Of a stretch of 64,000 nucleotides of DNA, positions 32,367-43,955 are shown in pieces. The position numbers were made by a program, and so were the translations under genes. The DNA comes from Callorhinus ursinus (taxonomy: Eukaryota > Chordata > Mammalia > Carnivora > Otariidae), in the NCBI RefSeq assembly GCF_003265705.1, contig NW_020312902.1, forward strand, positions 9,382,500-9,446,499, read 5' to 3'. The notes under the pieces are model-generated. The model saw only the letters and a list, made by a program, of their open reading frames with translations, was not told the origin of the DNA and ran no database searches. The stretch's first letter is position 1. The number at the start of each line of letters is the position of its first letter.

Positions 32367-33420
32367 TTTTTTTTTTTTTTTTTTTGGTTCTAGCTGATTT
32401 TTCTAGTGGCCAGACTGGTAAATTAAATGCATACAATGGAAAGTACCACACTTTATCATTTAGGTCTTTATCAGTGGTATATAATCTCTGCCTTCCTAAT
32501 ATGACAGTTTCCGTTGCTTTCACTTGTTTTTTCCTCTGTGATAGTTATCATCCCATAGGCCAAGGAATCAGTGTGGGGGCTCTGCCAATTAGCAAGTATG
32601 TACAATCTAATTATAAATTTTGAGACTAGGCAAATGACCTCTGGTATATCTTTGAGCTGGACCTGGGTCACAACTCCATTTACTAACTGGCATCTTACTC
32701 TAATTGGGTGAAGCATAATGATACTGTGGGTCCCCAGATATTAATGTCAATTAGAGCCATGTATCCAGTAATTTTTGAAATGTTTGGATATTCACATTCC
32801 CCCAATGGTATGGTTACCCAATTATATGATTGTATTTCCCTTTGGGGAAGAATTAAGTGTATTATGACCATATATGCTTAATGTCATCATATTGCAGCTC
32901 CTTTCTTCTGGGAATGAGTCTTCTCCTTCAGTCCATTGGTTCTGAGAACCGGCTCAAGTCTGGAAACTGGGCAAGAGATTATGACTTTATTGAAAAAATT
33001 TCCCTCAGCCTCCTGGTTATCTGTCTTTGGCGCATATAGATTTACCTTGGCACTACAGATACTGTGTTTCATATAACACAGTATCCATAAAGCTGTCTGT
33101 AGGTCAAGACCACATTGGCTACTGTTCTTACCTTGCTACTTGGCTCATTATAATTATTGTCACTCTGTATTGATAGTTAAATGCCATCATCTGACCTTGC
33201 TGTTTCAGAACCTTATCATTTTCATTGCTATAAGTGAGAATAGTTCTATAATAGTATCTCCTACCATTAGCTCTGGCCTCCATGAGAAAGCAGCTCCTGT
33301 CTCATTTCTCCCTTCACAGCTTTCAACTTCCATATGGTATCTCATTCAGGCTCACAACCAAGTGATTATTGGACAGTTGTTGGCAAAATATAGATAAGTT
33401 TAAGCAGAGTTGAGGTTGGC
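32367..33420 (-). other. Unidentified segment ending in poly(A) on the minus strand
   Basis: A 19-T run (32367-32385) borders a segment whose minus strand holds several fairly open stretches (32716-32471, 81 codons; 33072-32887, 61 codons), a few ending near the poly(A). This could be a decayed retrocopy or retroelement interior. No domain is recognisable, no TSD to the left flank was found on the right, and the family is unknown. An inverted repeat sits at 33058-33085. Confidence 0.3.
33058..33085. repeat. Perfect 11-bp inverted repeat
   Basis: GATACTGTGTT (33058-33068) and AACACAGTATC (33075-33085) around TCATAT. Function unknown. Confidence 0.85.
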
Positions 33421-33699
33421 ACTCGAACCCAATGGAGGGAGGGGTTGACATCAGTGGTGTTTACAAATGAGTGAACATAAGGAACCATGGGATCTAGCTG
33501 GGTAAAAGAAGGGGGGGTGAGAGTCATGAGGTGAGGAATAAAAAGGAGGCAGGGGTAGGTATTAACGGTGGGGATTGTGGGTTATTGTCAGGGCTTTGGA
33601 TATTATTAGATATGTAACAACAGTAGTCATTAAAGTGTTTTAAAATGTGTGCACAAATTCATGAGATCTAAGAATAGAGATCAATTCATTCTCTAGAGC

Positions 33700-33930
33700 A
33701 CTTTGCTTTGAGGAATTATTTGACCAACAATGAAAGTGAAGGAATGGAATAGTATGGGAAGTAGTGGGAAGGTTTCTATGACTGGAATAAAGGTAACCAG
33801 GGCAGGGAGGGATGAAGGAAATGAAGCAGGAGAGATAAACCTGTGGGCGCATAATGAGAAAGGCTTTAGAGGATCCTTGCGCAGGGCATGCTTGGGAGCA
33901 ATGGGACAAATGACTTTCCTTTGGTTACTT
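33700..33930 (-). mobile_element. L2-type remnant
   Basis: TCTATGACTGGAATAAAGGT, GCAGGGAGGGATGAAGGAAA, GAGAGATAAACCTGTGGGCG and GAGAAAGGCTTTAGAGGATC fit the same antisense repeat seen at 7560-8660. Confidence 0.45.
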
Positions 33931-34339
33931 GTCACCACATAGTTGCCATGTGGTGATGCAGCATAATCCCAAACTGAGGGGAATTAATGTTTAGATAGAA
34001 TGGAATGACACGTGTTTTAGGATGCTAAATCATTTTAATGTTTTTAGGGTCCTGAATCAGAAGGAGATCCATGATGTTTGGGGGGCAATAATGACTCCAC
34101 TTTATTGCTATTCATATCAGTTGCTTTCTGTGCTTGTGGCTGAGGCTCTGTGAGCTGGGCTTCTGATGAGGCTTTACCGCAATGTAACATTTGGCAGTTT
34201 TCCAATTCTAATTCAAACTGTAGCAAATATATTAGGGAAAATGGAGGAAAGGGTGGTATCTGTGAGTTTTATATTGTTTTTATCCATGTCACATAAAGTA
34301 AAGCTCAGTACATGCATATGGAACTATTTAAAAAGGATT
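33931..34339. other. Unique non-coding sequence
   Basis: Nothing recognised. Confidence 0.4.
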
Positions 34340-34355
34340 TAATAAAAGGCATTTT

Positions 34356-34534
34356 TAAAAAGATTTATTTATTTATTTGAGGGGGGAAGGGTAAAGGGAG
34401 AGGGTGAGAGAGAATCACAACAAACTCTCTGCTGGTAGAGCCCTCAGTGAGGCTCGATCTCACAACCATGAGATCATGACTTGAGCCAAAATCAAGAGTT
34501 GGATGCTCAGCTGACTGAGCCACCCAGGAGCCCC
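34356..34534 (-). mobile_element. CAN-SINE, older subtype
   Basis: Reverse copy: AAAAAGATTTATTTATTTAT, GGCTCGATCTCACAACCATG, AGATCATGACTTGAGCCAAA, ATCAAGAGTTGGATGCTCAG and head GAGCCACCCAGGAGCCCC. TSDs TAATAAAAGGCATTTT (34340-34355) and TAATAGAAGGCATTTT (34535-34550), one mismatch. Confidence 0.95.
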
Positions 34535-34739
34535 TAATAGAAGGCATTTTAAGAATAAATCAAAATCACTACTCTATATCATTGTCTACTTTCTAAAATA
34601 GCTTTAGCCTCCCATTGTAAGCTCTGCTTTTTCTTCATAGGTTTGAATGATTGAGAGTTGGATGATGTAAGGCAGTCTTATAGATCAGTATTTACTAACA
34701 ATTTGGTGTGAACAGAATCTTGTATTGTTCCTAATTTTG

Positions 34740-35110
34740 GCATTACCTTCATGAGGACAGTGGTTGTGTTGGTATATTTTTGGATTCCTTACTGTATACT
34801 GTGCAGATATAGACTTAGCCCAATGACAATCCATGGAAAGACCTTACTGAGAGCCCCAGAGTCTATGCCAGGCACCATCCTTGATTTGGAAATAGATGCA
34901 GAAGACTCAGTTCTTGCACCTAATGTCTCACACAACTATTTGAGCATTTTGTAGGCAGCCTCAAATCTGCTTTTGAAAGTAGGTAAAATATAAGTGACTT
35001 TGCATGTGTTATTAACATATGTGTAACTGTGGTATGACCTTCTTCTCATCTCTCCTCCTCAGGAAGTGCCTGGTCTTCAGGAGCCCTTAATAAATATGTG
35101 TCGTTAAAGA
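34740..35110. mobile_element. L2 LINE pieces in both orientations
   Basis: CTTCATGAGGACAGTGGTTG and CCTTACTGTATACTGTGCAG resemble sense L2. TATGCCAGGCACCATCCTTG with TCAGTTCTTGCACCTAATG resembles antisense L2. AGTGCCTGGTCTTCAGGAG with CCTTAATAAATATGTG resembles a sense L2 end. All diverged. Confidence 0.5.
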
Positions 35111-37119
35111 GTTACCCTTCTGTGAAAATAAGGCATACATACATGGTAAAGTTAAATAACATTATGAAAGATATATAAAAGATAAATATAACAACAATTA
35201 AGTAATCACAAATACTTATCAAATTGAATTGTTGAGGTTTGTAAAAAAAAGGAATGCTTTGTCTATTTCCTTATATATCTTTCAGTTATATATGCTAACA
35301 AAGCAAACACAAACCCAGAAGATGTCCTAGAATACTTATGAAGAAACATGCAAATGTGGGGGACGCATTTGTGTTGTGGGACAGGTCAGATTGCAGATTA
35401 CAATTTTTCAGGTTTTGTGGAATTGTGTAATATACACCTTGGGAAATAATTACCTAACCTCTGCTACATGGTTAATGAAGAGACAGAGTAGGGTAGATTT
35501 GGGTGGTCGACAATCATAGATCAAAGGGCCAACATCTGGTTTGCAACAGATACTTGCTTCAAATTGAGTCATGTCTATAGAAGGCTTAAATAGGATGAAA
35601 CATCATGAAAAAGAGTTGCTCCCAACATTAATAATCACAACATCTCACTGGACACCAGAAAGCCATTCCTCCCTTATCTCAGCCTGTCATTTAAAATAGA
35701 ATAGCTTTGCTTTCAAATTTCTCCCTTGGAGTTTCTGGTGGTTTTGACATTTTGCTAGCTGTTCTTTTAGAATTGCTTTTTTTTTTTTCATAGAAAAAGA
35801 AAAAGTTCCTTAGTGAAACAGAGTATCTATGAGGTTCATTGCTTTGCTGAGGCATATACCATGTGAACCAAACAACCTCTCTCCAAAGCACTCTCATCTC
35901 TCCTGTAAAAATTTCACTATAGGATCAGTTGCTCACTAATGCTCAGAAGGTGTTTTATTTTATATACAGATTGACATTAATGCAGGCATTGGCTACAAAG
36001 ATTTCATAACCAACATAATGCATGAGATAGTGAGTGATGAGAAGTAAGGAAAGGGAAACAAAACTGACTTTGCATTTTGTCTTCCGGCCATTATTCCCTA
36101 TTTTACATATGGGAGAGAATGACAACAGAACTAAGGACTTATGATTAAAGCTAAATATATCAATATACCAGACACACATCCTTAATCCCCAGATCCAGTG
36201 TATTATTTATGGGCTACATCAAGTTGCTTTCAACCACAAGTTGATATAGATACAAACCTCTATATATGTTGCTTCCAATGGTTACTTGGTTTGTCTCATC
36301 TATAGTCCTTTTCTTTTAACTTAGAAAAAGTGCTCGAACCCCTCTTATCCATGGAAGTTTCTGCCCAGATAGCAGAACACTGGTGCAAAGCTGTTAAGGT
36401 ATCTTTCTGGACTGTTCTCTGTGGTCCACTGCCCTGTGGTTCCCAAGACTGGAAACCTGGGGTATTCTCATGTGCAGAGAATTGATTTGGAAACCTTTAG
36501 CATTGATGAGACTCTTTTCATTGAAGCACTCAGTTTAATCATTACATGGATAAAAGATGGTCACATTTCCTTGCTTTGTAATTTGATGACCAGAGCCCAT
36601 TATTATTATAAATGTATCTCTCTGTCTTTCAACAATTTTTATGAATACAATCAAAAGGTAAAACATTGTGTCTCATGTGTCTTGGAGACATCTCCTTCTT
36701 GGTACCTGTGTACCTCTACTGTTCTTTGTGTTTCTCAATGATCACATATTCAGGCTTTTAAGAGGTAAGCAGCATGCAAGTTATGGATGCTGGCTGTGCA
36801 GGACTTCCAAAGATGGCAAGTGCAGCTGGAAAGCAGGTCTGTCAGATTTCCAGGGTCAAAAATGTCATGAGTAAAACCTATAGAGGTCAGAGTTGAGTGA
36901 CACAGGTAAAGGGGGGTTTTGGCACTCACCTGTAGCCCACTGAGAAAGTGCAGTTCTGAGATATTCAATGGTAATCATTTTTTAGCTCTGTGTAAATAAT
37001 TTTAAATCAACGATTATTTTATATTTGCACAATTGTGTCAAAACTGACATTGGCAATTCTTTTTAGATGTGTCACTATCTCTAGATTTAACCATGGGAAC
37101 TTTGAATTTGTCCTGTTTT
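35111..37119. other. Unique non-coding sequence
   Basis: About 2 kb, AT-rich. The 106-codon frame at 36421-36741 and the 68-codon frame at 36668-36874 contain no recognisable domain. No repeat named with confidence. Confidence 0.4.
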
Positions 37120-37134
37120 AAATCTGGTTCCCTA

Positions 37135-37250
37135 GGGGTACCTGGCTAGCTCAGTCGGTAGAGCATGTGACTCTGGATCTTGGGGTTGTAAGTTTGAGCC
37201 CCATGTTGGGTGTAGAGATCACTTAAAAATAAAATTAAAAACATTTTAAA
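37135..37250 (+). mobile_element. CAN-SINE, short tRNA-only type, intact head
   Basis: GGGGTACCTGGCTAGCTCAG, TCGGTAGAGCATGTGACTCT, TTGGGGTTGTAAGTTTGAGC and CCCATGTTGGGTGTAGAGAT, then an A-rich tail. An A box (TAGCTCAGTCGG) and B box (GTAAGTTTGAGCC) can be made out. It lacks the CT-rich part of the longer copies. Perfect 15-bp TSD AAATCTGGTTCCCTA at 37120-37134 and 37251-37265. Confidence 0.95.
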
Positions 37251-37265
37251 AAATCTGGTTCCCTA

Positions 37266-38110
37266 TATGTATTTATTCTACAGGGATTACTGTGTAAATG
37301 ACATAGTGAGGAAGTGCTCTCAGGTGAAACCAGTAAAAGAGCAAAACTCAAAAACAAAAACCAAAAAAGTGCAGGAGAAGAAACTGGGCAAACATGTTTC
37401 AGGAGAAATCCAGCTTCAGCCTGATTCCACCAGAGGCAAGTCGGCTGGGCTGTGTCAGGGTGTTGTATAAATGACGCTTCTTTCGAAGGTTATTCTTAGC
37501 TGACTGAAGCTGTATAATTTGAGATTTGTAAGAGGATATACCCCTATTATTCCTATGGTCCTGATGAGTAAGCAATCATACTTCATTCAGATTTCCTTAG
37601 TTTTTACCTAATGTCCTCTTTCTGTTCCAGGATCTCATATAGGATACTGCATTACATCTTAATAGTTATGTCTCCTTAGGTTCCTCTGGGTTGTAAGAAT
37701 TTCTTAGATTGTCCTTGTCTTGATGACCTTGACAATTATGAAGAGTACTGGTTTGTGTTTATAGAATGTACTTTTATTTGTATTTATCTGATGGTTTTCT
37801 CATTAATGTCTCATAAATGTGTATAGGTTTTAGGAGAAAGATCACAGAAATGATGTGCCGTTTTAATTACATCATATTAGGGGTACCTACTATCAACATG
37901 ACTATCATTGCTGATGTTGACCTTGATCACCTCGCTAGATAATGTTTGCCAGGTTTTTCCTCTATAAAGTCATTCCTCCAAACCATTTCTCATACTGTAG
38001 TTTTTAGAAGGCCACTTAAATCTATAAAGAGAATGCATTTTTGCTTCCTGCTCAATCAATGGTGCACTCTTTTTTTTTTTCATATACACTTAAAAAAAAA
38101 ATCCCAAATC
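37266..38110. other. Unique non-coding sequence
   Basis: No recognised repeat. A T-run and an A-run lie near 38070-38102. Confidence 0.4.
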
Positions 38111-38114
38111 TGAA

Positions 38115-38260
38115 GGACAAACAAGGGCCATATCAGGCAGGATCAGGTGAATGGTGTTGAGGATTTTGAATTTTGTCCAGAGAATAAGGATAGTCATTGT
38201 TAGGGAGTGAGATGTTAAACAGAGGAGTGACATATTAAGAGGCATCCTTGGGGATCTGGA
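38115..38260 (-). mobile_element. L2-type remnant
   Basis: GAGGATTTTGAATTTTGTCC, GTTAGGGAGTGAGATGTTAA and ACAGAGGAGTGACATATTAAG match the antisense repeat family of 7560-8660. Confidence 0.5.
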
Positions 38261-39040
38261 AACTGTGGCATTAAATCTATTTAAATAGAGGAGAGCTTGA
38301 TTCTGATGAAAGCCTACTTACTTTTGGCCAAATGAAGGATACTTATATGAATAGCAATACTAGTTCTAGATTTTTTTTTCGACTCTCTAAGACATTATTT
38401 TATGTTGTGGCATCCATCTCGAAACTCTACTCTTGCTGACCCTGACAGGTGAGGTTGGGAAGAGTCTGGCTGTGTTTTGGTTCTGGAGACTGTAGAGCCC
38501 CCTTGTGAACTGCTTCTATGCCCTCTTGTTACTTCCCTCAGATATTCACTTCTTTGAGAATCCAAACTGCAAAAGCAATGGACCTGGGAGGGGTGAACTT
38601 GGAATCTGGAGGCTGACAGGGTTCTATGGAAAAGCAACAGCTATGAACTGGGAGAAAGTTAAGCTGCCTCTCACCTTCCCTCTCCATCTTTCCTCAGGAC
38701 TGGTGTTCAAGCTGTGCAGGTTAACATGAGTAGCTATAGATAGACTTTTAATTGGATTAAATATCAATTTACTTTAATGGTAGCAATTAGAGAATTGACC
38801 AAATCCATCGAGACTCTTGAGGCACAGAAAGAGTTAGAAATTAAGACAGGAATTTACTGTTGTTTCTGGGCTGCTGCCAGCTCCTTAAACCCATTCTGAG
38901 GGATATCCTCACCTCCCTTTCCCAAATAGAATTTGCTTTAGAGTTTTTGCCCTCCCCTCACCCCTACATGCACAGCTACTCTTTTCGTTTAATGTGTTTG
39001 TCACTGTCTGCCTCTTCTCCCTTCACCCATCCGCCAATAA
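38261..39040. other. Unique non-coding sequence
   Basis: No recognised repeat or gene. Confidence 0.4.
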
Positions 39041-39043
39041 CTC

Positions 39044-39150
39044 CACCTCACCCCCATCCATCTCATCTATCCCAACCGCTCCCTTTTCTTTCTCTCTTCC
39101 TCCCTCCTCTTTCTTTCTTTCTTTCTTTCTCTCTCTTTCTCTTTCTTTCT
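39044..39150 (+). repeat. Pyrimidine-rich tract with (CTTT)n
   Basis: About 105 bp almost entirely C/T, with a (CTTT)n core at 39108-39130 and CTCTCT units. It gives rise to a spurious 113-codon frame (38860-39201). Confidence 0.9.
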
Positions 39151-40085
39151 AAAACTTTTATTGATTGCTTTATGAAAGTGAAAATACATGAAAAATTATG
39201 AAGAAATTATATATGATAATATTATATCAGGAAAAACTTCATAAGAGTCATCTTTATGTGGTGAAATGAGTTCCCAGGAGAAATAATAAGAGGCCAATCA
39301 CTTCAGTTATTTAACACTCAACTCTACAAAATAACCAGGGATATATGGCCAGGAGGGCCCTAGCCTCAGCTATATTGGAATGAAGAAAATAATCTTGACA
39401 GGAATTTTCTATGTTCAGCTCAGTTTTTCTCTAGGATGAGTTGTAACTCTTGCTGAAATGAACTGTATCTACCCTCGGTAAGAATCATTGCTTTCCTGTT
39501 GGCCAAATTCATCAGAAACTAGAACAGTAACAACAACAACAAATTCAGGATGCTCCTCTCAAGAAGAAAACTGTTCTTATAAAGAAACCTGTTCTTGTTG
39601 CCAAAAATTAAATTTGATATTGAGGGACCTAAGTTCTTATGCGAGGCCTGTTCCTGATTTCATGATCAGGAGAGAAAATCCTCTGACACTTCAGGACAAA
39701 ATTTCCTCATTATATATCACTTCCTGAAGTGTCTGTATGTAATTTTTCCCCCCCATAGTGAGTAAAGCAGTAAAGCTTTCCCCACAAGAACACCTGTTTT
39801 CCAATACAAGTTTTCAGTGAGGTCTACTTCTTATTTTCTATATTCTAGCCCTGTAGATCACTGTAGCCCTGTAAACCTTTTAACATAAAATATGTAAATA
39901 TAAACATTGATTGCTACACTGAGGCAGTTCAGTGTCTTTATTGCCTGGCACTCTAGGGTAGGGCTAACGGAAAAGAGGTTGCTCTTTTCTGTTATCCCTT
40001 GATCTTCCTGAAACTTACCTACTTTGATTCCATAAACCAATAGGACCTCCTCATATGATGCATACTTTATGAATCATTTTCACAA
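39151..40085. other. Unique non-coding sequence
   Basis: Nothing recognised. Confidence 0.4.
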
Positions 40086-40089
40086 GTAT

Positions 40090-40220
40090 CTTAGTTGATC
40101 TCTTTAATTTGGGAATTACTAACTCCATTTTATAGATGAAGATCTTGGAGTTGAAAAGGAAACATAATTTGCTTAGTGACACAGGGCTAGCAAATGGCAG
40201 AGCTGGAACACAGTGCTGGA
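40090..40220 (-). mobile_element. MIR SINE remnant
   Basis: Antisense MIR: CATTTTATAGATGAAGATCTTGG, AACATAATTTGCTTAGTGACAC and GGGCTAGCAAATGGCAGAGCTGG. Confidence 0.75.
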
Positions 40221-40955
40221 TCTGTCTCCAAAGCCCCATAGTTTTCTCATTGTACCACCCTGCACTTCTCAAGCCTTTTTGCGACCTCAGCCTAGGAACA
40301 TACAGAGGTTTACGTGCTGAATACCCCTTATTCTCTGTTTATGTTTGGTCAAATAACCCCACACACTGTTTTAGTCAGTTTCCAAAGCACCTTCTCTACA
40401 TGTAATTTTTCATTCACAGGAAAGCAAATGCAAATTCTTTTGGAGTTTATGCCTCAAACTTGAACAAATTAGTTCTTTATATGGGTAGCCAAGAATTGGA
40501 TCCATTTTGCCAATCTTTTTTTAGATCCCTCTTCCCCTAGCATCCTTACCCAATGTCATCTCAGCAGGCCAGAACCCGTAACAGTGTTTGACTCGACTTT
40601 GAGAAAGCAGCTTTTTGGAGTAACAACTTACTTATATCAAACTCCTGTCTTGTTGATCTGAGTTGCAAATCCCTGCTAATAAAGCTTTAGTTCAGGACAA
40701 TAAATAAATAAAAAGAAAAATCTTCTATTGTTTGTCTTGCAGTTTTCCTACTAGTGTGATTCTCTGAGAGAAAGCCTGTCTTTCTAGAAATCAGACTTAC
40801 CAACATATCTGGAAACCAAGAGGCCAGAGCAGAGTTAATCAGCAGGCAACACCATTGGTTTCTCCAGAAGAAGCTAGGAGATGGAGTATTTGTAGTTGGT
40901 ACGGTGAGGCTGGACCTATGGTAGTCGTGGTGGTGGTGGTAGTTGAGTGAAAACA
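40221..40955. other. Unique non-coding sequence, with a short GGT repeat
   Basis: Nothing recognised except GGTGGTGGTGGT near 40928-40940. Confidence 0.4.
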
Positions 40956-40959
40956 ATTA

Positions 40960-41110
40960 TAATCATAACCATGATAGCTGCTTTTTACTGCTAAGCACTA
41001 TAGTAAATATAGTAACACATTGTCTCACTTAAAACTCCTAAAAAGTCCATCAGGCAGATAATAGTTCTCCATTGTTCAGATGAGAAAACCAAGGCGTTGT
41101 CAGGATCTCA
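40960..41110 (-). mobile_element. MIR SINE remnant
   Basis: Antisense MIR: ACTGCTAAGCACTATAGTAA, TGTCTCACTTAAAACTCCTA, GGCAGATAATAGTTCTCCATTG and TCAGATGAGAAAACCAAGGC. Confidence 0.75.
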
Positions 41111-41359
41111 TGATCTGTTCCACTATTCACAATGTGCTTCATGACCAAGGCAAAAGGGGTACAAAGAGCTGTCTATCCAGTACTCAATGTTGATGGTATT
41201 TATCTTGTTACTCTTACTTCTTCCATACTCCAGGCCCTGCTGCATTGTGGCTGACTCATTATATCTCTTCTGTACTTTCCAGGTATAGGGAGGGAGAGCT
41301 GGAAAAGCTAGCCAGTGCTATGTCCTTTAGTTCACTAAATGGTTCTCATTGTCTGTAAA

Positions 41360-41530
41360 ACAGAAGCAGTGGGGTAAGGACTTGGGGTTTGGTCATCTTG
41401 ACCTCTTATCTTCCAGTTTGTGATGTGACCTTGGACAGGACCTTTTACCTCCTAGATAGCGACTTCCTTGCCTTAAACATAGGGATTGAGTGAGAAGATC
41501 ACTAAGGTTCTTACCTGTTACAGAATTGTG
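41360..41530 (+). mobile_element. MIR SINE remnant
   Basis: Sense MIR: CAGTTTGTGATGTGACCTTGG, ACAGGACCTTTTACCTCCTA, ATAGGGATTGAGTGAGAAGA and TCACTAAGGTTCTTACC. Confidence 0.55.
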
Positions 41531-42295
41531 TTTCTATGATCACACTTTTCAGTCATTTATTGCCTTTAAACAAAAGCTATACAAACAAGAACTTGGTGTT
41601 ATATAATCTCAGACTTCTCTTAAGGATGAGTTAGACCTGACTCAATGCACACTGATTGGAAATCAATATGATTAGTTTTGTTTTAATATATCATGAATCA
41701 ACTTGAGAAAATAAATCAAACAAAACTAAGGCTTCATGTAATATGAGGTAATAGGGCTTTTTTTTTTTTTAAATGTCAGAACAATAGTGGATCAAACCTG
41801 GGTTTTGCCAAATATCATCTGTGTCACAGTATAATAATTTTCAAAAAGTTAAAAACATGACTGTTGTATAGATATAGAGAGAGCATGTGTCAAAGATGAT
41901 CCAACTCATTAATGAGGGAACCAGCAATATGATAAAGCTGGTTCAAAGACTACTTGAGGAACAGAGATCGATGTAGTCTATCAGTAAAGACATACTAAAA
42001 TAAGTTTGCAAGTTAGACACAAATGCTGGTGGTCCACAGAACCATAAAACTATTACATTTGGAGTTATTTTTTCTATTGGACAAGAATCATTTGCATTCC
42101 TATCAGAGCGACATCTATAATTTAGCATGTAACTCAGTGTCAATTACTATCAATCAATAGTTAAAAAGTTAATGTTGTTTACTATGAAGATAATAGTTGT
42201 GTGGGCTTGTTAGATAATGATTGAATATTGAAAGGACACAGCTGTCTTTGTGTTTTATTTTTATGTTCTGGATAAATTTTATTATCAGTTGAATA
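41531..42295. other. Unique non-coding sequence
   Basis: No recognised repeat; a T-run at about 41758-41771. Confidence 0.4.
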
Positions 42296-42299
42296 CCCT

Positions 42300-42420
42300 G
42301 TTAAATACATTATTTTTCTCTACCTAAGATTCAACATCTATAAAAGCAGTAAATAATAATCACTTTATAGGGTTGCTGTGAAAATTACATAAGATAACAT
42401 GTATAAATCATGAAGGTATA
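42300..42420 (+). mobile_element. MIR fragment
   Basis: GTAAATAATAATCACTTTATAGGG, TTGCTGTGAAAATTACATAAG and ATAACATGTATAAATCATG resemble the 3' half of sense MIR. Confidence 0.5.
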
Positions 42421-42646
42421 TACCAAAACAGACTACTTTTCACTCCTTTCTTTTGGATTTTGAAGGTAGCTACATTCAAAATGTCAGTAATTATCAGATT
42501 TCCATGTGGTGTCCTTAACTTCAAGCTTATGCCAAATGGCCCTTTGAATCTCCTACCCCAGAAATAACAGACACAAGAGAGAGGAAAGCACTAACGAGTT
42601 TACCTATTACCCACTCACACATTATTATTAAACAGTAAACTGTGTT

Positions 42647-42648
<2 letters not shown>

Positions 42649-42678
<30 letters not shown>
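42649..42678 (+). repeat. (GT)n microsatellite
   Basis: About 15 uninterrupted GT units. Confidence 0.95.
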
Positions 42679-42682
<4 letters not shown>

Positions 42683-43270
42683 GGAGCAGAATAGAACTCA
42701 AACTTGAGAAATATTGATAAATATTTTTAGTTAGACATTATTATTTTTACTGATTTAGATATCTTTCTGGCAAGAGTCTATATCTCATGCATATTGCCAG
42801 ATGATTCTCTATTAGACGTTAACATCCTAATTAGGTTTCATTTGTGTAGATCGTGATTTCTGTCCTTATTTGATGCACAGACTCTAATTTACAGGTAAAG
42901 TACAAGCATCTTACAGTTCTCTGGCTGTTAAGTCTCACAGCATTTAAATATTATTTATTCCTGCAAAAGGCTAATCCCTGCAACCATTGTGTCTGAGATA
43001 AGAGAGATTTGAACCTCCTGTAACAGACCACACTGCCCCTGGTTTATAATGATCATGCTCTTCCTATAGGACCTCCTGCCAAGATAATCTTTTCTCCAGT
43101 TCTGAGCACAGGCAATGATCAAGTGGTCACCATGTGGTCAAGGAATTGACCATGGCAATTTCTCAGGAGTTCGTTCCTCACTGTTATTTTAAGTTTGAGT
43201 TTCTTTGTATCAAATAATTAGCAGTTATAAAAAAGAACTTTCTGGGATTTCTAGAAATATTGAATATCTG
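42679..43270. other. Unique non-coding sequence
   Basis: Nothing recognised. Confidence 0.4.
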
Positions 43271-43274
43271 CGTT

Positions 43275-43430
43275 TTCCAGTATGGTCACTAATTACATGT
43301 GACCATTGAGCAGCTGAAGTGTGCCTATTGAGGAAATAAATTTTTAATTTAATTTAATTTAACTTAGTTTAAATTCAAATGTAAACAGCTCCTTGTGGCT
43401 AGTGGCTTCTGTATTGAACAGTGCAGTTTT
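43275..43430 (+). mobile_element. hAT-Charlie-type MITE remnant
   Basis: CAGTATGGTCACTAATTACATG, GTGACCATTGAGCAGCTGAA, GTGTGCCTATTGAGGAAATAAA, an ATTTAATTTAATTT stretch and CTTGTGGCTAGTGGCTTCTG resemble a common short palindromic hAT element. Exact name not assigned. Confidence 0.6.
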
Positions 43431-43799
43431 GCAGTCTCAAAGCTGGAGTTCACAATCCATCTTAAAGACATTACGGGATAGAGCCTGTCGTCTGTCCCAA
43501 GTTGGTCAATCAAGCAGTACACTCTTTGAGGACAAATATACCTTATGTTTCTGTCCATATTTGCAATTTCTTCCATATGAAATGTTCTTAGGAAGACTTC
43601 TACTTATAAGAAGATGGAGTGAATGACTTTTCCCTATTCCTCCCATCAAGTATAATTAAATACTCTTCTTTTGTGGTCATTATCTTTATCAACCTGATAA
43701 AAGATGACCAGTAGATAAATAATTACAATATTTTGTGATAAATGAAACCCACTATCACATACCATTTTACATGCATGATACTAGTAAATGTTCCTTATA

Positions 43800-43955
43800 A
43801 TTATTGAGAAGACTTTATGGCTACCCCTACCTGAAGAGACCAGTGAATGTCTAATGAGATAGTCCTTGATCTGAAACTTGAAATAAAAGAGTTTACTAAG
43901 TGGACATTTCTCACACAGGGAATAGCATGTGCAAAGACCTGGTAGCATTAAGTAA
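43800..43955 (-). mobile_element. L2-type remnant
   Basis: CACACAGGGAATAGCATGTG with CAAAGACCTGGTAGCATTAA resembles the antisense L2 GGAACAGCAAGTGCAAAGGC segment. Upstream part weak. Confidence 0.5.

Noticed and set aside
37135..37250. Possible tRNA gene
   Set aside because: A and B boxes are present, but the sequence is a SINE head with an A-rich tail and TSDs. It does not form a canonical tRNA end.
38860..39201. 113-codon plus frame rich in Pro/Ser/Leu/Phe
   Set aside because: Generated by a long pyrimidine tract, (CTTT)n included.
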